From positions 6,899,957 to 6,963,956 of the forward strand of contig CM065171.1 of assembly GCA_033026295.1 (NCBI GenBank): a DNA stretch of 64,000 nt. Direction: 5' to 3'. The translations under genes and the position numbers were made by a program. Positions 1-12,600 of this stretch are shown piece by piece. Positions within the stretch are counted from its first letter, which is position 1, and each line of letters starts with the position of its first letter. Origin of the DNA: Channa striata. Its lineage: Eukaryota > Chordata > Actinopteri > Anabantiformes > Channidae. Below the pieces are notes generated by a model. It was not told the origin of the DNA. It did not search any database and worked only from the letters and a program-made list of their open reading frames with translations.

Positions 1-3000
1 ACAACAGTAGACTCAGTTAAACAGTAACCCCCTCTGGTGATCTCTGTTTAAGTGTTTTATTCATCCAGAAAAAGCTGACAGAGCAACAATCAACAGTCAA
101 ATACAAATCTATGTAAACCAAAGCATTGGGATTCTTGAGTTGAGTGTCAGACCTGAGTGAAAGCTAAATGACAGACTATAAATAAATAAAAATAATAAAT
201 TAATTGCAATTTGATACTAAAGCCACAATAGGAAGGGTGGAGGCATATTTCCATCAGCCAATACATCTTTGAGCTTTTCTAAGAGAAACTGGTGAGAAAC
301 TGGTTAGCGAAATGTCACATGGTGATTTAAACGTTGACACGCAGAGACCTCTAGGATCATCCAGCATACATTTAAAATGAAAACACATTTGACATTGTTT
401 AAATAATCATGTAAATTTAAACCTTTGTTTCTTTTGTTGTTGTACTTACAACAGGAGCAGTATATCATTTTAGAAGCACAGCCCTGTCAAATATTAAGGT
501 AATAAAATAAGACCAACACACATATGGTAGATAAACGAGCAACAGGATCCTATATTCATTTTATCACTTTCATCTTCATTCATCAAGGCATCCCCAAGGG
601 CAGCAGGCAGCTGCAGCTGATATGAAACACAAAGACGGTGTATGTGCAAAACAGTTTGCGACGCAGTACATGTGATAATGAAAATGACACATAAGATGCA
701 ACCGCAGTAATATTCCTGTCATCTGCATAGCAAAGGAAATGGTTGTGCTACTCTCTGGGAGTGCTACATCAAAGACTGCATTGTGTTGTCACCAGCTGCT
801 AGAATCAATTGTTTGTGGCACATCTGTGAGCCTGGGTGAACTAGAATGCATGTAATCATTAATGGATAACCCCAATTTATACATAGTTACACTTTTTAAA
901 AATATAAAATTAAAATGTAAAGCCGCGTTGCTCCTTGTTCTATTACTACTTCTCTTTCGGCTTTTCCCCTCAGGGGTCGCCACAGCAAATCATCCTTTTC
1001 CACCTCACTCTATCCTGGGCATCTTCCTCTCTAACTAACAGCTAACCTGTTAGTACATCCATATATCTCCTCCTTGGTCGTCCTCTCGCCCTCTTGCCTA
1101 GCAGCTTCGTCTCCAACATCCTTCTACCAATATACTCACTATCCCTCCTCTGCACATGTCCATCTCAATCTGGCCTCTCTGACTTTGTTATACATCCGTA
1201 GGGGGCATCCGGATATGACCCGGAGACCTCTTGAACAGGAGACCAGAACAGGAGACCTCCTGGGTTGCTCTTTGATCTTGTTCTGAAATGGAAGGAAATT
1301 AATTATTAGGCTGTGTTTAAATAGCACTGTCTCGAGGCAATTCAATTGATGCAAGAACCCACACAGAATGTAGCATTATGTTAATTTCCAATTTTTACCT
1401 TTCCAGCATTGGGAGACATGCAAAGTGTTGCTGCGGTGATATTTTGCCAATGCTGTAAAGGCCTTGTTTGTTTTTGTGGGTTATCACCATTGTCAACCTG
1501 TGTACAGCCTTGGGTTTATGCACAGAAGTTCAGTCTGAGTAATGTTCCATCATATGCTGTGAACAAGTATATGATGAAAGTAGCATCCTTGTGAAGCACA
1601 CTTCCCTCTCAGCATCAAACACATATGACATCACAGTGCATTCATTTTAAGGGTTTTTGGAGAAATGTTTGACTAATGAGACTCTCCGATAAAGTTGGTC
1701 TTCATGGTTGGTGGCACTTCTTTACGCTGTGCTGTGAAAACACTGATTTGAAGACCTCTTCTTGCTTGCGGCCCTTCCAGAGTACCACTTGACTAACTTA
1801 AAGAGAGTAGTGTTAGCAGTGTAATGCTCAAGCTCTCGAATAGATCTCTGGCATTTCTCAAGCCTGGATAGAGAGAGTGTTAAGAATAGCACTCACTTGT
1901 CTCTCCTCCATTGGCCAGTTAATGTGGCTGTGGGTTGGTGAGCCATGCTGTTCTGTTCCAGTAGCGTCCTCTAACTGTAAAGAGAGATAAAAGCAAAAGA
2001 GCAGGTGCCTCCTGGGTGCACCAGAGTAACCTGGCTCCATACGCATATTTGATTCTGTCCCTTTCCATGCAAATTGTCAGTGAATGAACACAGGATGTGG
2101 TCAGGACTGAAGCTATGTGTGTGCTTCAGATGTTCATATGTTCATACAGAGCATGCCAGCCTGCAGCCAGACCCTCTAGATAAGACGTGTGGGTACCTTG
2201 ACCTCATATAACATAGGGCACTAAGTTCAGTGGACAGTATATTACTTTCCAATAGATTGAATCAGAGTGAAAGGCAAAGCGTGTAAAAAGTAGATAAAAA
2301 GTTGAAGAAAATATTTTTATAAGAGGAAAAACTAAGCTTTAAGTTCTTACGAAGTTAGTTCATGCTGTGAGCCATTCTGACCTGACTTCATCGAGACTGG
2401 CTGTAGTAGTCCTTCTAAAGGGAGCTGGTGACCAGACTGCCCATGCTTACACTGGGCTCTTAACTACAGCTCCTCCCTGCCTCGTACAAAGCACTGGAAA
2501 ATATGTGTCAGCTACTTCCTCCTCCTCGCTCACTTCCCTCCCTAATTCAGCTTCCTGTTCTCTGGGCTGCTCGGAAGTGAGATGCTTTGAATGTAGGAAA
2601 ACTACTATAAGAAACTTTATTCACTCCTTTACACTTTTAAGCAGTCAGACTTTTGCCTCAGTTGCCTTTTGACTATAAAGGACAACAGTAGAAATGAACA
2701 AAAAACCTTTAAGGCATGTGTGGCAGTTAAGACGCCAAACAGAACACACAGAGATATGGGTTAATGTTGTCACGCATGAAGCCACACACACCCCACCACT
2801 CCATGCATTCTTTAACACAGTTTCAGCCACAACCTATTCTAAGCGCACACCCAACCACAGATGGAACCTGAGTCTCAGATGGACTCACTTTCATCAGTTA
2901 CAACTTGTCTTTATGTTCTTTCTCCCGCTTTCCTCGCTCTCCCTCCCTTCTGTCAGTGTATCAAGGTCACCTCAAAAGACTGACTAATTGGCTGCAGTAG

Positions 3001-3530
3001 CAAGATGCTCAAAAGTCTTGGCTAATTTCAGAGCTTCTACTCAGCTGCAGTCTGATAATTGCATATTTTGCAGCCAGTATCTACCGGTATCTTAAAAACA
3101 TGGATGATTAAATTGCCAGAACACCACCTTGCGGCTTTCTCTGCGTCTTTTACCTATGTTTTATTTGCAATCTATATGTTTCGTCAACGGACCTACAAAA
3201 AAGCATAAGTGAGGATGTTGCATGTGCAAAGCTCAGATAGAATGAAGTATTTGTAAGACTAGCATACAAAAATACCAGTCTAAATAACAGTCAAACCGCA
3301 TGCTGCTGTGAAGAGAGCTTCTTTTTTGTCTTCTATTATAGCAGTGTGTACACATGTCATACACATATATATTATACGATAGATTGTGGTTAACATTGTA
3401 AGCTGTTACAGTACAGCTCTGAAACGGATCAGCAGTTAAGGGTACTGTCAGAGAAGAATGTACAAATTTCAGATGTTAAATGCTGCTGTCAACAGCTGTT
3501 GTAATACTTGTTTTTTTTCCTCCCCTACAG
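1..3530. other. upstream of the first coding csk exon
   Basis: AT-rich with no supportable coding sequence apart from a LINE relic (955-1205). It probably includes csk intron 1 or promoter sequence, because the acceptor at 3530 requires an upstream noncoding exon that I could not place. Confidence 0.5.
955..1205 (-). mobile_element. decayed LINE, C-terminal end of reverse transcriptase ORF
   Basis: Read on the minus strand across frameshifts, the sequence gives REARLRW, then RRDSEYIGRRML, then GKRARGRPRRRYMDV and RVRWKRMICCGDP. This series is typical of the C-terminal end of teleost non-LTR retrotransposon polyproteins. Frames shift at least once and no long ORF remains, so it is a dead 5'-truncated copy. 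The exact clade is not assigned. Confidence 0.8.
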
Positions 3531-3607
3531 CTCTGATGGTACTAGCTAAATAGTCGCCGCTACCTACCTGAGGACACCAGATTCCCTTCACCATGTCTGG
3601 GATGCAT
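3531..3607 (+). CDS. csk: csk exon with 5' UTR and first 5 codons
   Basis: A polypyrimidine tract ending in CAG at 3528-3530 gives an acceptor, so at least one noncoding exon must lie upstream. 3531-3592 is leader. The coding part is 3593-3607 (MSGMH), with a GTAAGT donor at 3608. The leader carries a 5-codon upstream ORF at 3536-3553. Human CSK also has only five codons (MSAIQ) in this exon, from memory. Confidence 0.85.
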
Positions 3608-6600
3608 GTAAGTAAAACACACAAAGAATAGCCCGACTCCCCCCGTATACATTCGTAGGCAAAACCTTTCTCAACACTTGAGGACAACTGGCACTTTGCT
3701 CCTTAGAAATTAGCTCATCATGGCATATATAGTAAAACATAATTACAAGAGAACAACAGCTATTGTTTGCTTATGTCTAAATGGGCTTCTGTCTAGTTCT
3801 GTAATCCCTTAAGATCACTGCCCCTGACTCACAGTTTGTCTGGGTCCTGTGGTTTCACATTGATCTTAACTGTTGTTTGTATAATGTATAACCCTAATTA
3901 ATACATACAGCTGTTGGGTTTTATTGCTGTTGTTTAGTATGGGTGACAAAGTGCTATATCGAGATCAGAAGCGATACTGTAGTGCACTCTTGACGAAAGT
4001 GTGTTTCCTCAAACAACTGTAGTTTCTTAAATATCTGATCTTACCACTTTTTAGTGTTGCCTGTAACTCTTTCCTACACTGAACCAACATGAGTAGCATT
4101 TTGCTGTGCATAAGCATGAAGTCACACTCACAGCTAATCTATGCGTAACAGTCCGTGTGTTATCTGTAGTGCATTAAAATGGACACTCAAAGGATGATAG
4201 AATGAAATGATTAACAAAATTCATTTGTTAATCTTAAATAATGTAGTTCTTAAATAATTGGTGTAGTTACATTTTTAGGCCTCCATCTTTCATTTTAAGT
4301 AGGGCTCTGTGAAACATTCAAACTCAGTATGATTCCACCACCTAATATGACCTCATTAATAAACATATAGTCAAATTACCTATTTATTTTTCTGACTTTC
4401 AATTTAAAAAGTGAGAATTCTTAACCTTGTAAATGTTCTTCAACATATATATTTTTAAATACCAATTTTATAAAATCCATTTTAACAAAAAGAAAATGTT
4501 AATACACATTAAGCTACAAATCTATTTTTTTGTCATGAGGGTTATTGCGACTTAAATTTGTCTAAAAACTGTATGATACAGTTGAAGTAGGAACCTCCTG
4601 GTTACTAGATGAATCACACATCCACTGTAACAAAATATTTATTGTAAAAAAGAACAAATATTAACAATGCAAATATTTTTAATTTAGAATGGATAGTTGC
4701 AAGTCATAGTCAAATGCTGCGTGCTTATTGGCTGACTGATGCAGTTTACTTAATGCTCTAGAAATTTGGTATTGAATGGCAAGGCATTTTTTGATATTTG
4801 ATACTATTGAAGTAATTTGGTCAGCGCCATCAAAGTACCAGCTCTAATCATTGTGCTCTGCTCAGTTTGGTAGTGTCACATTACCACGCTGCTTCAGTGC
4901 TTTCACTGATGCCTCTTTCTCTCCTACTGTGCCTTCACATCTCTGTATTGATTCAGGTTGTTTTCATCCCTCACACCACAGCACTTCACTACAGTCAGGT
5001 AGTCAAGTCTTCAAAAACATCACCTTTTTAGGGATGTAGAAAGACTGAGGAACGCATCCAGCGGAACACGCTAAATCTTTTACGGAGTTATCAAAGTGTA
5101 ATCACATCTAATAAGAGAAGTCAGCATTTGCTTGCATGACTTAGACGTTGGCGCAAGCACTAGATTTATTCTTCTCGTGTCTTTTCCTCTCTGTTGTGCT
5201 TGTTGGGAGAAAATCTAACTTGCAGGTAACTAATAAATAATAAACAATAACACATTATTCAGAATGTTTGAGCCTCAGGACTGTTAAAACCCGAGTAAAT
5301 AGTCGGTGTGGGTCCTGGCTTTTAATTGAGGGCATTGTGTTGCTAAGGTTAAACAGTGGCTTTCTCCACGGATGTAATAAAGTCAGGGGCCTTCTTGACC
5401 CCAGATACTTTATGGGGCGTGACTGTGACTCATTGGTTCAGCCCCCAACCATAAGGTCTACTTTAATGGGCATTGTGCATCCATCAGCGGAATACAAACT
5501 GACTTGTATGTCAGTCCAGAGGTGAACTAGAGTTGGATAATTGTGTACATCCTCGATGTGGTTGACCTAGGATGTATTTTACAAATGTGCTGATGGGAAA
5601 TTCAGTCATTGGACTCTTTAGTAACACTTTCCTTTTAGAAAGCACAGTCATTAAATGCTTTGGAAAGCTGTTTTCCTTAAAACAACATAAATGTAACTTT
5701 AGAGTAAAGCTACATTTTAAATTACTAAAAATATTCAAGGCAGTTTCTTCAGTAGTACATTCTGTTCAGCATGACCTGTTTTCGTAAATAAAATAAGTTC
5801 ACTAGTTCAAGTGACCATATGGAAATGATTGCCATCTCTATAGCTCTCAGACACAGTCATCAGCAGTAGTTCAAACTCATTCTGGGCTACTCCCTGAGAA
5901 TGCGTCAGACACATTAAGCTGTGCTGTGTATCGTCTGGAATAAAGCACTTTGTACAAGGACCCTGACTCACTCACTCACTCATACTTGCTGCTTTGAACT
6001 CTGCCTTTCTAATTTCATCCCATTCAACTCTGTTCTAGTGTGGTGTTGATCACAGCACTGAATCTATGGGGAAAGTGTGAACTGAAGAGACCCAGTGTCC
6101 TCATCTTTGCTGTCATTTGCAATCCGAATTGAAGCCACTTTGAGCAGTCATATTTTTTTTTCTTTGCAGATTAGTCCTCTGCCTAGTTAAACGATCAGTG
6201 GAAATTATGTTGGAAATTACCTGAGGTGACCAAACTAAACAAGCCCTTTATGAATGGTGCTTCATCTGTATCAAGGCAATTGTTAGCTTTATTGGCATGT
6301 TTTTCGTGTTCATGTAATTCATGTAATTTGGCAATAGGTAACCTTTAAACAAATGTGCTTACAGGTGGAACAATAATATCAACATGAAGAGGGTTTTTTT
6401 TTGTGTTTAGGACTGCACAAATTATACAAGGACATGAAAATGTTAATTAATAACACATATATCAAGAGTGAAGCTCTCCCTGTTCACACTGCTGTAGTTT
6501 CTGTTATGAGTTTTTGCATTTATGTAGCCCATGTGACATATATGCAGTGCATAGTGTAATTTGCAGTAATTGATTTCTTTTTTAATAAAATAATTCTACC

Positions 6601-9600
6601 TTAAAAATGCATACGATAGAACACTAGTATTCGTATAACCTATGTGGTATACCAGACAACATGAAGACTTTAAACCAACTTCAGTAGTTCTCCAGCTATT
6701 CATCGCTGCCTTTGTAAAGAATCACATTTTTCTCATATAACCACCCGTGTGGTTTGTTAAAGACTTTGATGTGGGTGGGGTTAGCGTGCACAACTTCAGA
6801 GAGAAGTTAATGCCTGGAATCAACCTCACAACTTTGCTTTCCCTCACTTTCACTCTTTTTGCTTGCCTTGTACCTCACTTGTAAGTGGCTTTGGATAAAA
6901 GCGTCTGCCAAATGACTGATGGGAGGGGTGGGGGGAGAAGTGTGTGTGTGTGTGTGTGTGTCAACATCTTAACATCTCAACATCTTTTGAATATACCTTT
7001 TTTGAGTAGTAACATCTTTTGCAGTTAACTTGATTCCACTCGTCATGATTAAGCTCCGCTACGTTACCCTGAATAATGTCAGGTCCTCTTTGTCTTTGCA
7101 TGATGCAGGCACCATGGTCGACTGGCACCGAGTGTGTAGCCAAGTACAACTTCCAGACTGCCAACGAACAGGATCTGCCCTTCTGTAAAGGAGATGTACT
7201 GACTATCATCGGAGTCACCAGGGTAAGAAGGCAGTTCGCTGAGCACACACTTGTAAATGATCCAAATTATACTAAAAATCCATCAAAGCCATTGTCCCTA
7301 CCAAATGATTACTGTGGAATTGAGGAAAAGACCGCTTCTTATGGTTTCAAATGACCAATGCAGCAATTCCATTTAAATAAATTTTTGCAGCAGACAATAA
7401 CACCAATAAATTATAGCAGTCTGATTTTGATTTGATATTATGTGTATTATTACACATAATGCGTGTCATTGTAGTAAGCATTAACTTAGATCAACAAATT
7501 ATCAGATTTTTGATGGTGTAACTTTTTGTCTGAAGATGTATGTAGAGCGTATTTATAGAGGGAGGCCAGGAATGGTCCTGACTATTATTATTGCAGTTAA
7601 TGGCATTCTTAAAGCTGCATTGTTTTTTTTTTTTTTTTTTCACATTTTTAGGATCCCAACTGGTACAGAGCAAGGAACACAGTGGGCAGGGAGGGCACCA
7701 TCCCGGCTAATTATGTCCAGAAAAGGGAAGGAGTCAAGTCAGGAGGGAAACTAAGTCTTATGCCGTAAGTAACATAAGGGTAACAGTGGAGAAACCCAAC
7801 TAGACACTGAACACATGTTTTCACACTGAAAAGTGAATATACTACTTTCAAACCTTGTGCGATAAGTTTTTACTGTTGTCTTGCTCCTCAGAGGAAGTCT
7901 TTACACAATAAAGGGACTTGGAGCCATTGGTCATAAACATAGCCGTCTGCTCAAAGTTTCTTACGGAGATCACAGTAGTTAGTGGTACGGCATTGTCAAA
8001 TCATGTTGGCAGGAAATCTTTAAACAGACCTTTTGATCTTTTTGGTCTTTCCTAAGCAAACCCCCCCCCCCCTCCCCACCACTTCCGCAGCCTCATACAC
8101 CATATTTACCATGGTCAGTGGGTCATCTGGCTCTGGCATATTGTTGGGTGTGTTGTTAAGAGGCACAGGGTTAACATGAAGTCTGTGCTACTACTTATCT
8201 CCAGTGCCATCTACAGCTTTGCTTAGATATCTGTTGTTGACTGTTGTGACATTTAATAATAGTGAGACTGTTTATCTTGTATGGTTGTGTATTTCAAATG
8301 ATAAATAAAAGTTAAATATCTTCAAAAAATATTTTGCTATTCTGCTGCTACCCACATTGTACTTAACAAACTATACTAATACTCCTAAAACCCCAACATC
8401 CTAACAGAACTACAGCTGTCTGTATTATAATTTTTTTACTTTATTCAGAGTGCTTTTTCCTTGACAGCTACTATGACTTGCAAACTTGGCCAATAAAACT
8501 GTTTTTTTATTTTACTATTCTATGTAATAGAATAAATAGACTCACAACTGCTTCCTTCCAGAGCACTCTGCTGTTTAGTGCATTGTTTGTTGTAATGTGT
8601 GGACTTAGACCCAGTTGTTCTCAATCCAGGTCCTCGAGGAGCCCTGCTCTGCTAGTTTTCCAACTAACCTGTAATACCCATTGCTTCTTCCCTGAATAGA
8701 GTTGGTGTCCTTGAGGACCAGGATTGAGAACCCCCTCTTTAACCAATGAGAAGTGGTTTGTCTGGAGCCATTGACTGCAACCCACACTTAATAGATTTAC
8801 TGACTTAGTTATGAATCACTAACAGATGTCTAAGAGAAGACCTCTCCCTCTCTTCTGGGTTGCATTAGAGTTCAGCTGTGGTCTCCTGTCCCTGTGCTCA
8901 CCCTGACAGATTGACAATCAGTGGAGACAGTCCTCGCCTCCTACACTTAACATCCAACATCCTTCTCTCTGTGCTGCCATCATGTGGCGGACATGTCCCA
9001 CATTATAGCAGCACCGTGGAGAAAGCTTGGGTGTTTAACCTTGGTGTTCCACTTCTCCCTGTTGTCCCCAACGAGTTGTTTACCACCTTTTTTTTTTCAG
9101 CGTGATGTAATTTATAAAAACTGCAGTTAATTGCTGTAGACAGAACAACTAATATGCGTCCACCAAGGGACTATGAGTGTCTCTGGGTCATTCATGCTTG
9201 GCGGCCGGCTCTTGGATTAGTGGGAGTTAAGGAATTTCTGTCTATTGGTGAAGCTGCCTGCGCTGATCTAATCAACTCAAACCATATTAAGCTGCTTTGC
9301 CACAAGGGCCTCTGCTGTCTGAGGAGGCTGAGTACGAAGAGCAGGAAGGAGTGATCGAGGCAACCATGGGAAAATGAGCTAAATAAATTATAGCTGTTGC
9401 TTACCAATCTATCTGCAACCGTTTCCAGCTGAAAGAACCTTTCCCATAAGGAATGACATAAATTGATAATGCATACCATTTGACATCAGGACCATACTTC
9501 TGCAGGCTATAAATTCTAAATTTCTGAGAAGTCTTTGTTATAGTCATATTCTTTTTTATAAAATCACAGTTAACAACTAAGATAACATTTTTTTTATGAA

Positions 9601-12600
9601 GAAACCTGTTGACAAAGATATATATTTGTTTTGGCAAAGAAGAGCTTTGTAAATACTACAGAGCACAACATGTAGTCCAAACATGTGTCCACCAGGCCAT
9701 ATGGTGAGACTAAGGCAGAGTCATATTGCGCGCTACTAAATCTGGAAGCAAGAGATTTATTTATTCTTGGTTAAAACGAGCAAAAGCCCTGGAGCTTTTC
9801 CTTCCTTTTACTCCAATGTGTGTTGAATAATCAGCTCATCTCTTGGTCTCTATGAGTCAGAAGTGGGTGAGGTGGTCCTGTCCTGTCCTAGCCACCATCT
9901 CTGAGTACTGAGTGAGCCGTTTTTACATTTTCCTGTTATTGCAGTGCTGGCGGTTTCCGATTCTTCCCCTAGGTTTTGTGTGTGTGTGCGCGTGTGTGTG
10001 TGTGTGTGTGCACGCTGGTAAGCACCATATTTCCTGTTGTTTGGGTTCAGGTACTTTCTCAGTGACTTTGCGAGACGAGACAGGCCCTGTCCCTGGACTT
10101 CTTGAGCTGAACTGACTGGAAGGACTGTTGCCAGCTTCTCATTACCACCCCATTGTTGTAATTTCACTTCTCATCTCAGAAAAGGCCTGTGGGCTGGAAT
10201 ACATAGAAGTGGATGTTTCTGTGTGGTTCAAGTGGCATAAGAGTGTAGTAAAATGGCAGTTGTGTGATTTGGTATGGTAACTGTTAAATAATCTCCATCT
10301 ATCTAATGCAGTTATCATTGATACAGAGGTCATCATTTTTTAATTTTTTTAACAGCTGTGTATGAATGACCATTTTCCCACCATCTTGTGTGGGGAACAC
10401 ACGTTGTATGTTTAAATTTGGTTTTTAATCTCCTCAGCAGTTTTCTTTTTTCCCTCCCTGTAGATGGTTTCACGGGAAGATCACTCGGGAGCAGGCTGAG
10501 CGGCTGCTTTACCCTCCAGAGACGGGTTTGTTCCTAGTAAGGGAGAGCACCAACTATCCCGGTGATTATACCCTTTGTGTCAGCTGCGACGGCAAGGTGG
10601 AGCACTACCGCATCATCTACCACAACGGCAAGCTCACCATAGACGAGGAGGAGTACTTTGAGAACCTCATGCAGCTGGTGGAGGTGGGAGACAGTAAATA
10701 CATAGCTGTCATTTAAGCTCCTATTTTTTCTTTACATAATACCCTTGATACCCATAATACCCCCAGCTTTCAGTGTAGTGGCTGTAAAGGATAATTTGCC
10801 ATCATTATCATTGCCAATTGGTTGGTGTGTTTCAAAACTTAATAACAGTAGGAAGAGTGAGCCACAGAGTGTTCAGCTGAACACAGAGAGGGGCTGTGAA
10901 GAGAGTAGTTTATAAGAAAATGAAAGCTTTGACCGCTCACATTCTGACTATAAATGTCATGTTCTAGTAGACATTTCCTCTCTGCTGAAAGTCACTGACA
11001 TGTAGGACAGTGTTGTGAAGTTGTTGCTGCTGCTGGAAATGCATTTTGACTTAAAACAGTTGCTGTGGCAAAAAAAATACGGTTCTCCACCTACATTCAA
11101 GACATTAGATTCAACTTTATGTTTATGTCTAACCAGAAGTGCAATAAGCACCAAGTGCAGGATATAGATTATTAATTAAGCAAAATGGCTTAATTCTAAA
11201 AATGTCTAAATGTGGGATTAGTTGGGTCACCAATCTATTAGAGGTCTAACAGCTTCTTACAGTAACAGAACTGATCCACAGCATTGCGGCTAAAATGGAT
11301 TGTGTTTCGTGCTGCACACCTGTAGACCGAGTAACCCAGGATTAGCAATTTAACCTTGATTTATTTGCACTGCAGTATCATTACGTAATACAAACGTACC
11401 TAAACAAATCCAGGGTCCCCGAGGAGTTTCCCTGAAAATCAAACTAGAGAACACTTTGACAGTCTTCAAAGTGCTGTCTTATCCACTCCCTTTGTGCCTG
11501 TTATCTGTACGCCAGTGCAGAGGAAGTAGGCAAGACAGTAGATGTGATAGCAGAGGGAAGACTACAACTGGGGGGTCTTTCATCCTCAAACAGACGAGCT
11601 GGATTGGCAGATATCGCATTTATAATTGTGCGTCACTCCTTTGCCTTGAGGATCTGTGGAAGTGGACGACAAGAATGTGCCAGCTGGCATGAAGACCATC
11701 TACATTGCCAGTGCCTTTTTTTTTTTTTAGCCACCCACAATATCTCGTTCTTTCTCTTGTTCACACCCTCTGGCCTTGGTTCTGCCTTTACTACCTTTCT
11801 CCATCTCCCTCCCTCTGTTTCTCTATTTGCCTTCCCTCACAGATCCCAGGTATGTTGCATTCCCTCCTCTCTTTGTTATTCATCTCAGCCTCTTACTCTG
11901 CCTCTCTTTCCCTTCTGCTTCTCTCTGTATCTTTGTCCGCTGCCTGCATTCCCCAGTGACTTCTGTCTCTGTATAATAGCCTGTGAGAGCATTCCTCACA
12001 TTCTTGTGTGTTTTTCCGGCCTACTGACTGTTCCTCTGCTCTGCCTGCCCTGCTCTCATTGGCCTCTCACACCAGGCTTCACATACTGTAGACCTAAATA
12101 TAGACATGCAGACCATATACACAGTTTATGCATTAATGTGCACGGACCGATCCAGACCTCCTTCTACATCCACACTGATGACAAAATAAAAAATATAGTC
12201 ATTAACCAAATAAGTGAGCTGAATAAAAAAATCATATGACGTGTGAATTTGTTGTTAATGTACATGTGTCTTCATTTGTCACCCTCACTGCCCATTAGTG
12301 TTTGAGCTGACCTACAGTATCTTACGCCATGCTGCCCCCTGGTGGTCGTAATGGTAACTCATACTCTGTGGTCATTTGCACCATTCGGCAATTGTATAAC
12401 ATTGGTTTTGTTGGTGAGGGAGCTTCCTCTTTTGCTGCTTATTTAGTTGCCACACATTATCTCAGCTGTCTCTGCAGAAGGCCCTGATTTAACACTCTGT
12501 GTCAGTGTCAGCAAGTGATTTTATTTCCTTTTTTGTTTGTTGTTGATTTTAACACAAATCTGCAAAACGTATGCTTTTGTATACGTCATGGAAATTAGAC

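Larger units (their letters stand above)
3608..7108 (+). other. csk: csk intron after the start exon
   Basis: 3.5 kb and AT-rich. It holds a CTCA microsatellite (about 5967-5983), the SINE-like tail at 6872-6917 and a (TG)n run at 6941-6960. No coding sequence was recognised. Confidence 0.7.
7765..10463 (+). other. csk: csk intron 3
   Basis: 2.7 kb without coding sequence. Holds a poly-C run (about 8059-8071), a hAT-like MITE (8612-8736) and a TG/CG-rich repeat (9976-10010). Confidence 0.7.

Noticed and set aside
11544..12239. 231-aa plus-strand ORF in csk intron 4
   Set aside because: It runs through C/T-rich low-complexity DNA, giving Ser/Leu/Pro/Phe-rich text with no domain, inside an intron whose flanking exons splice correctly without it.
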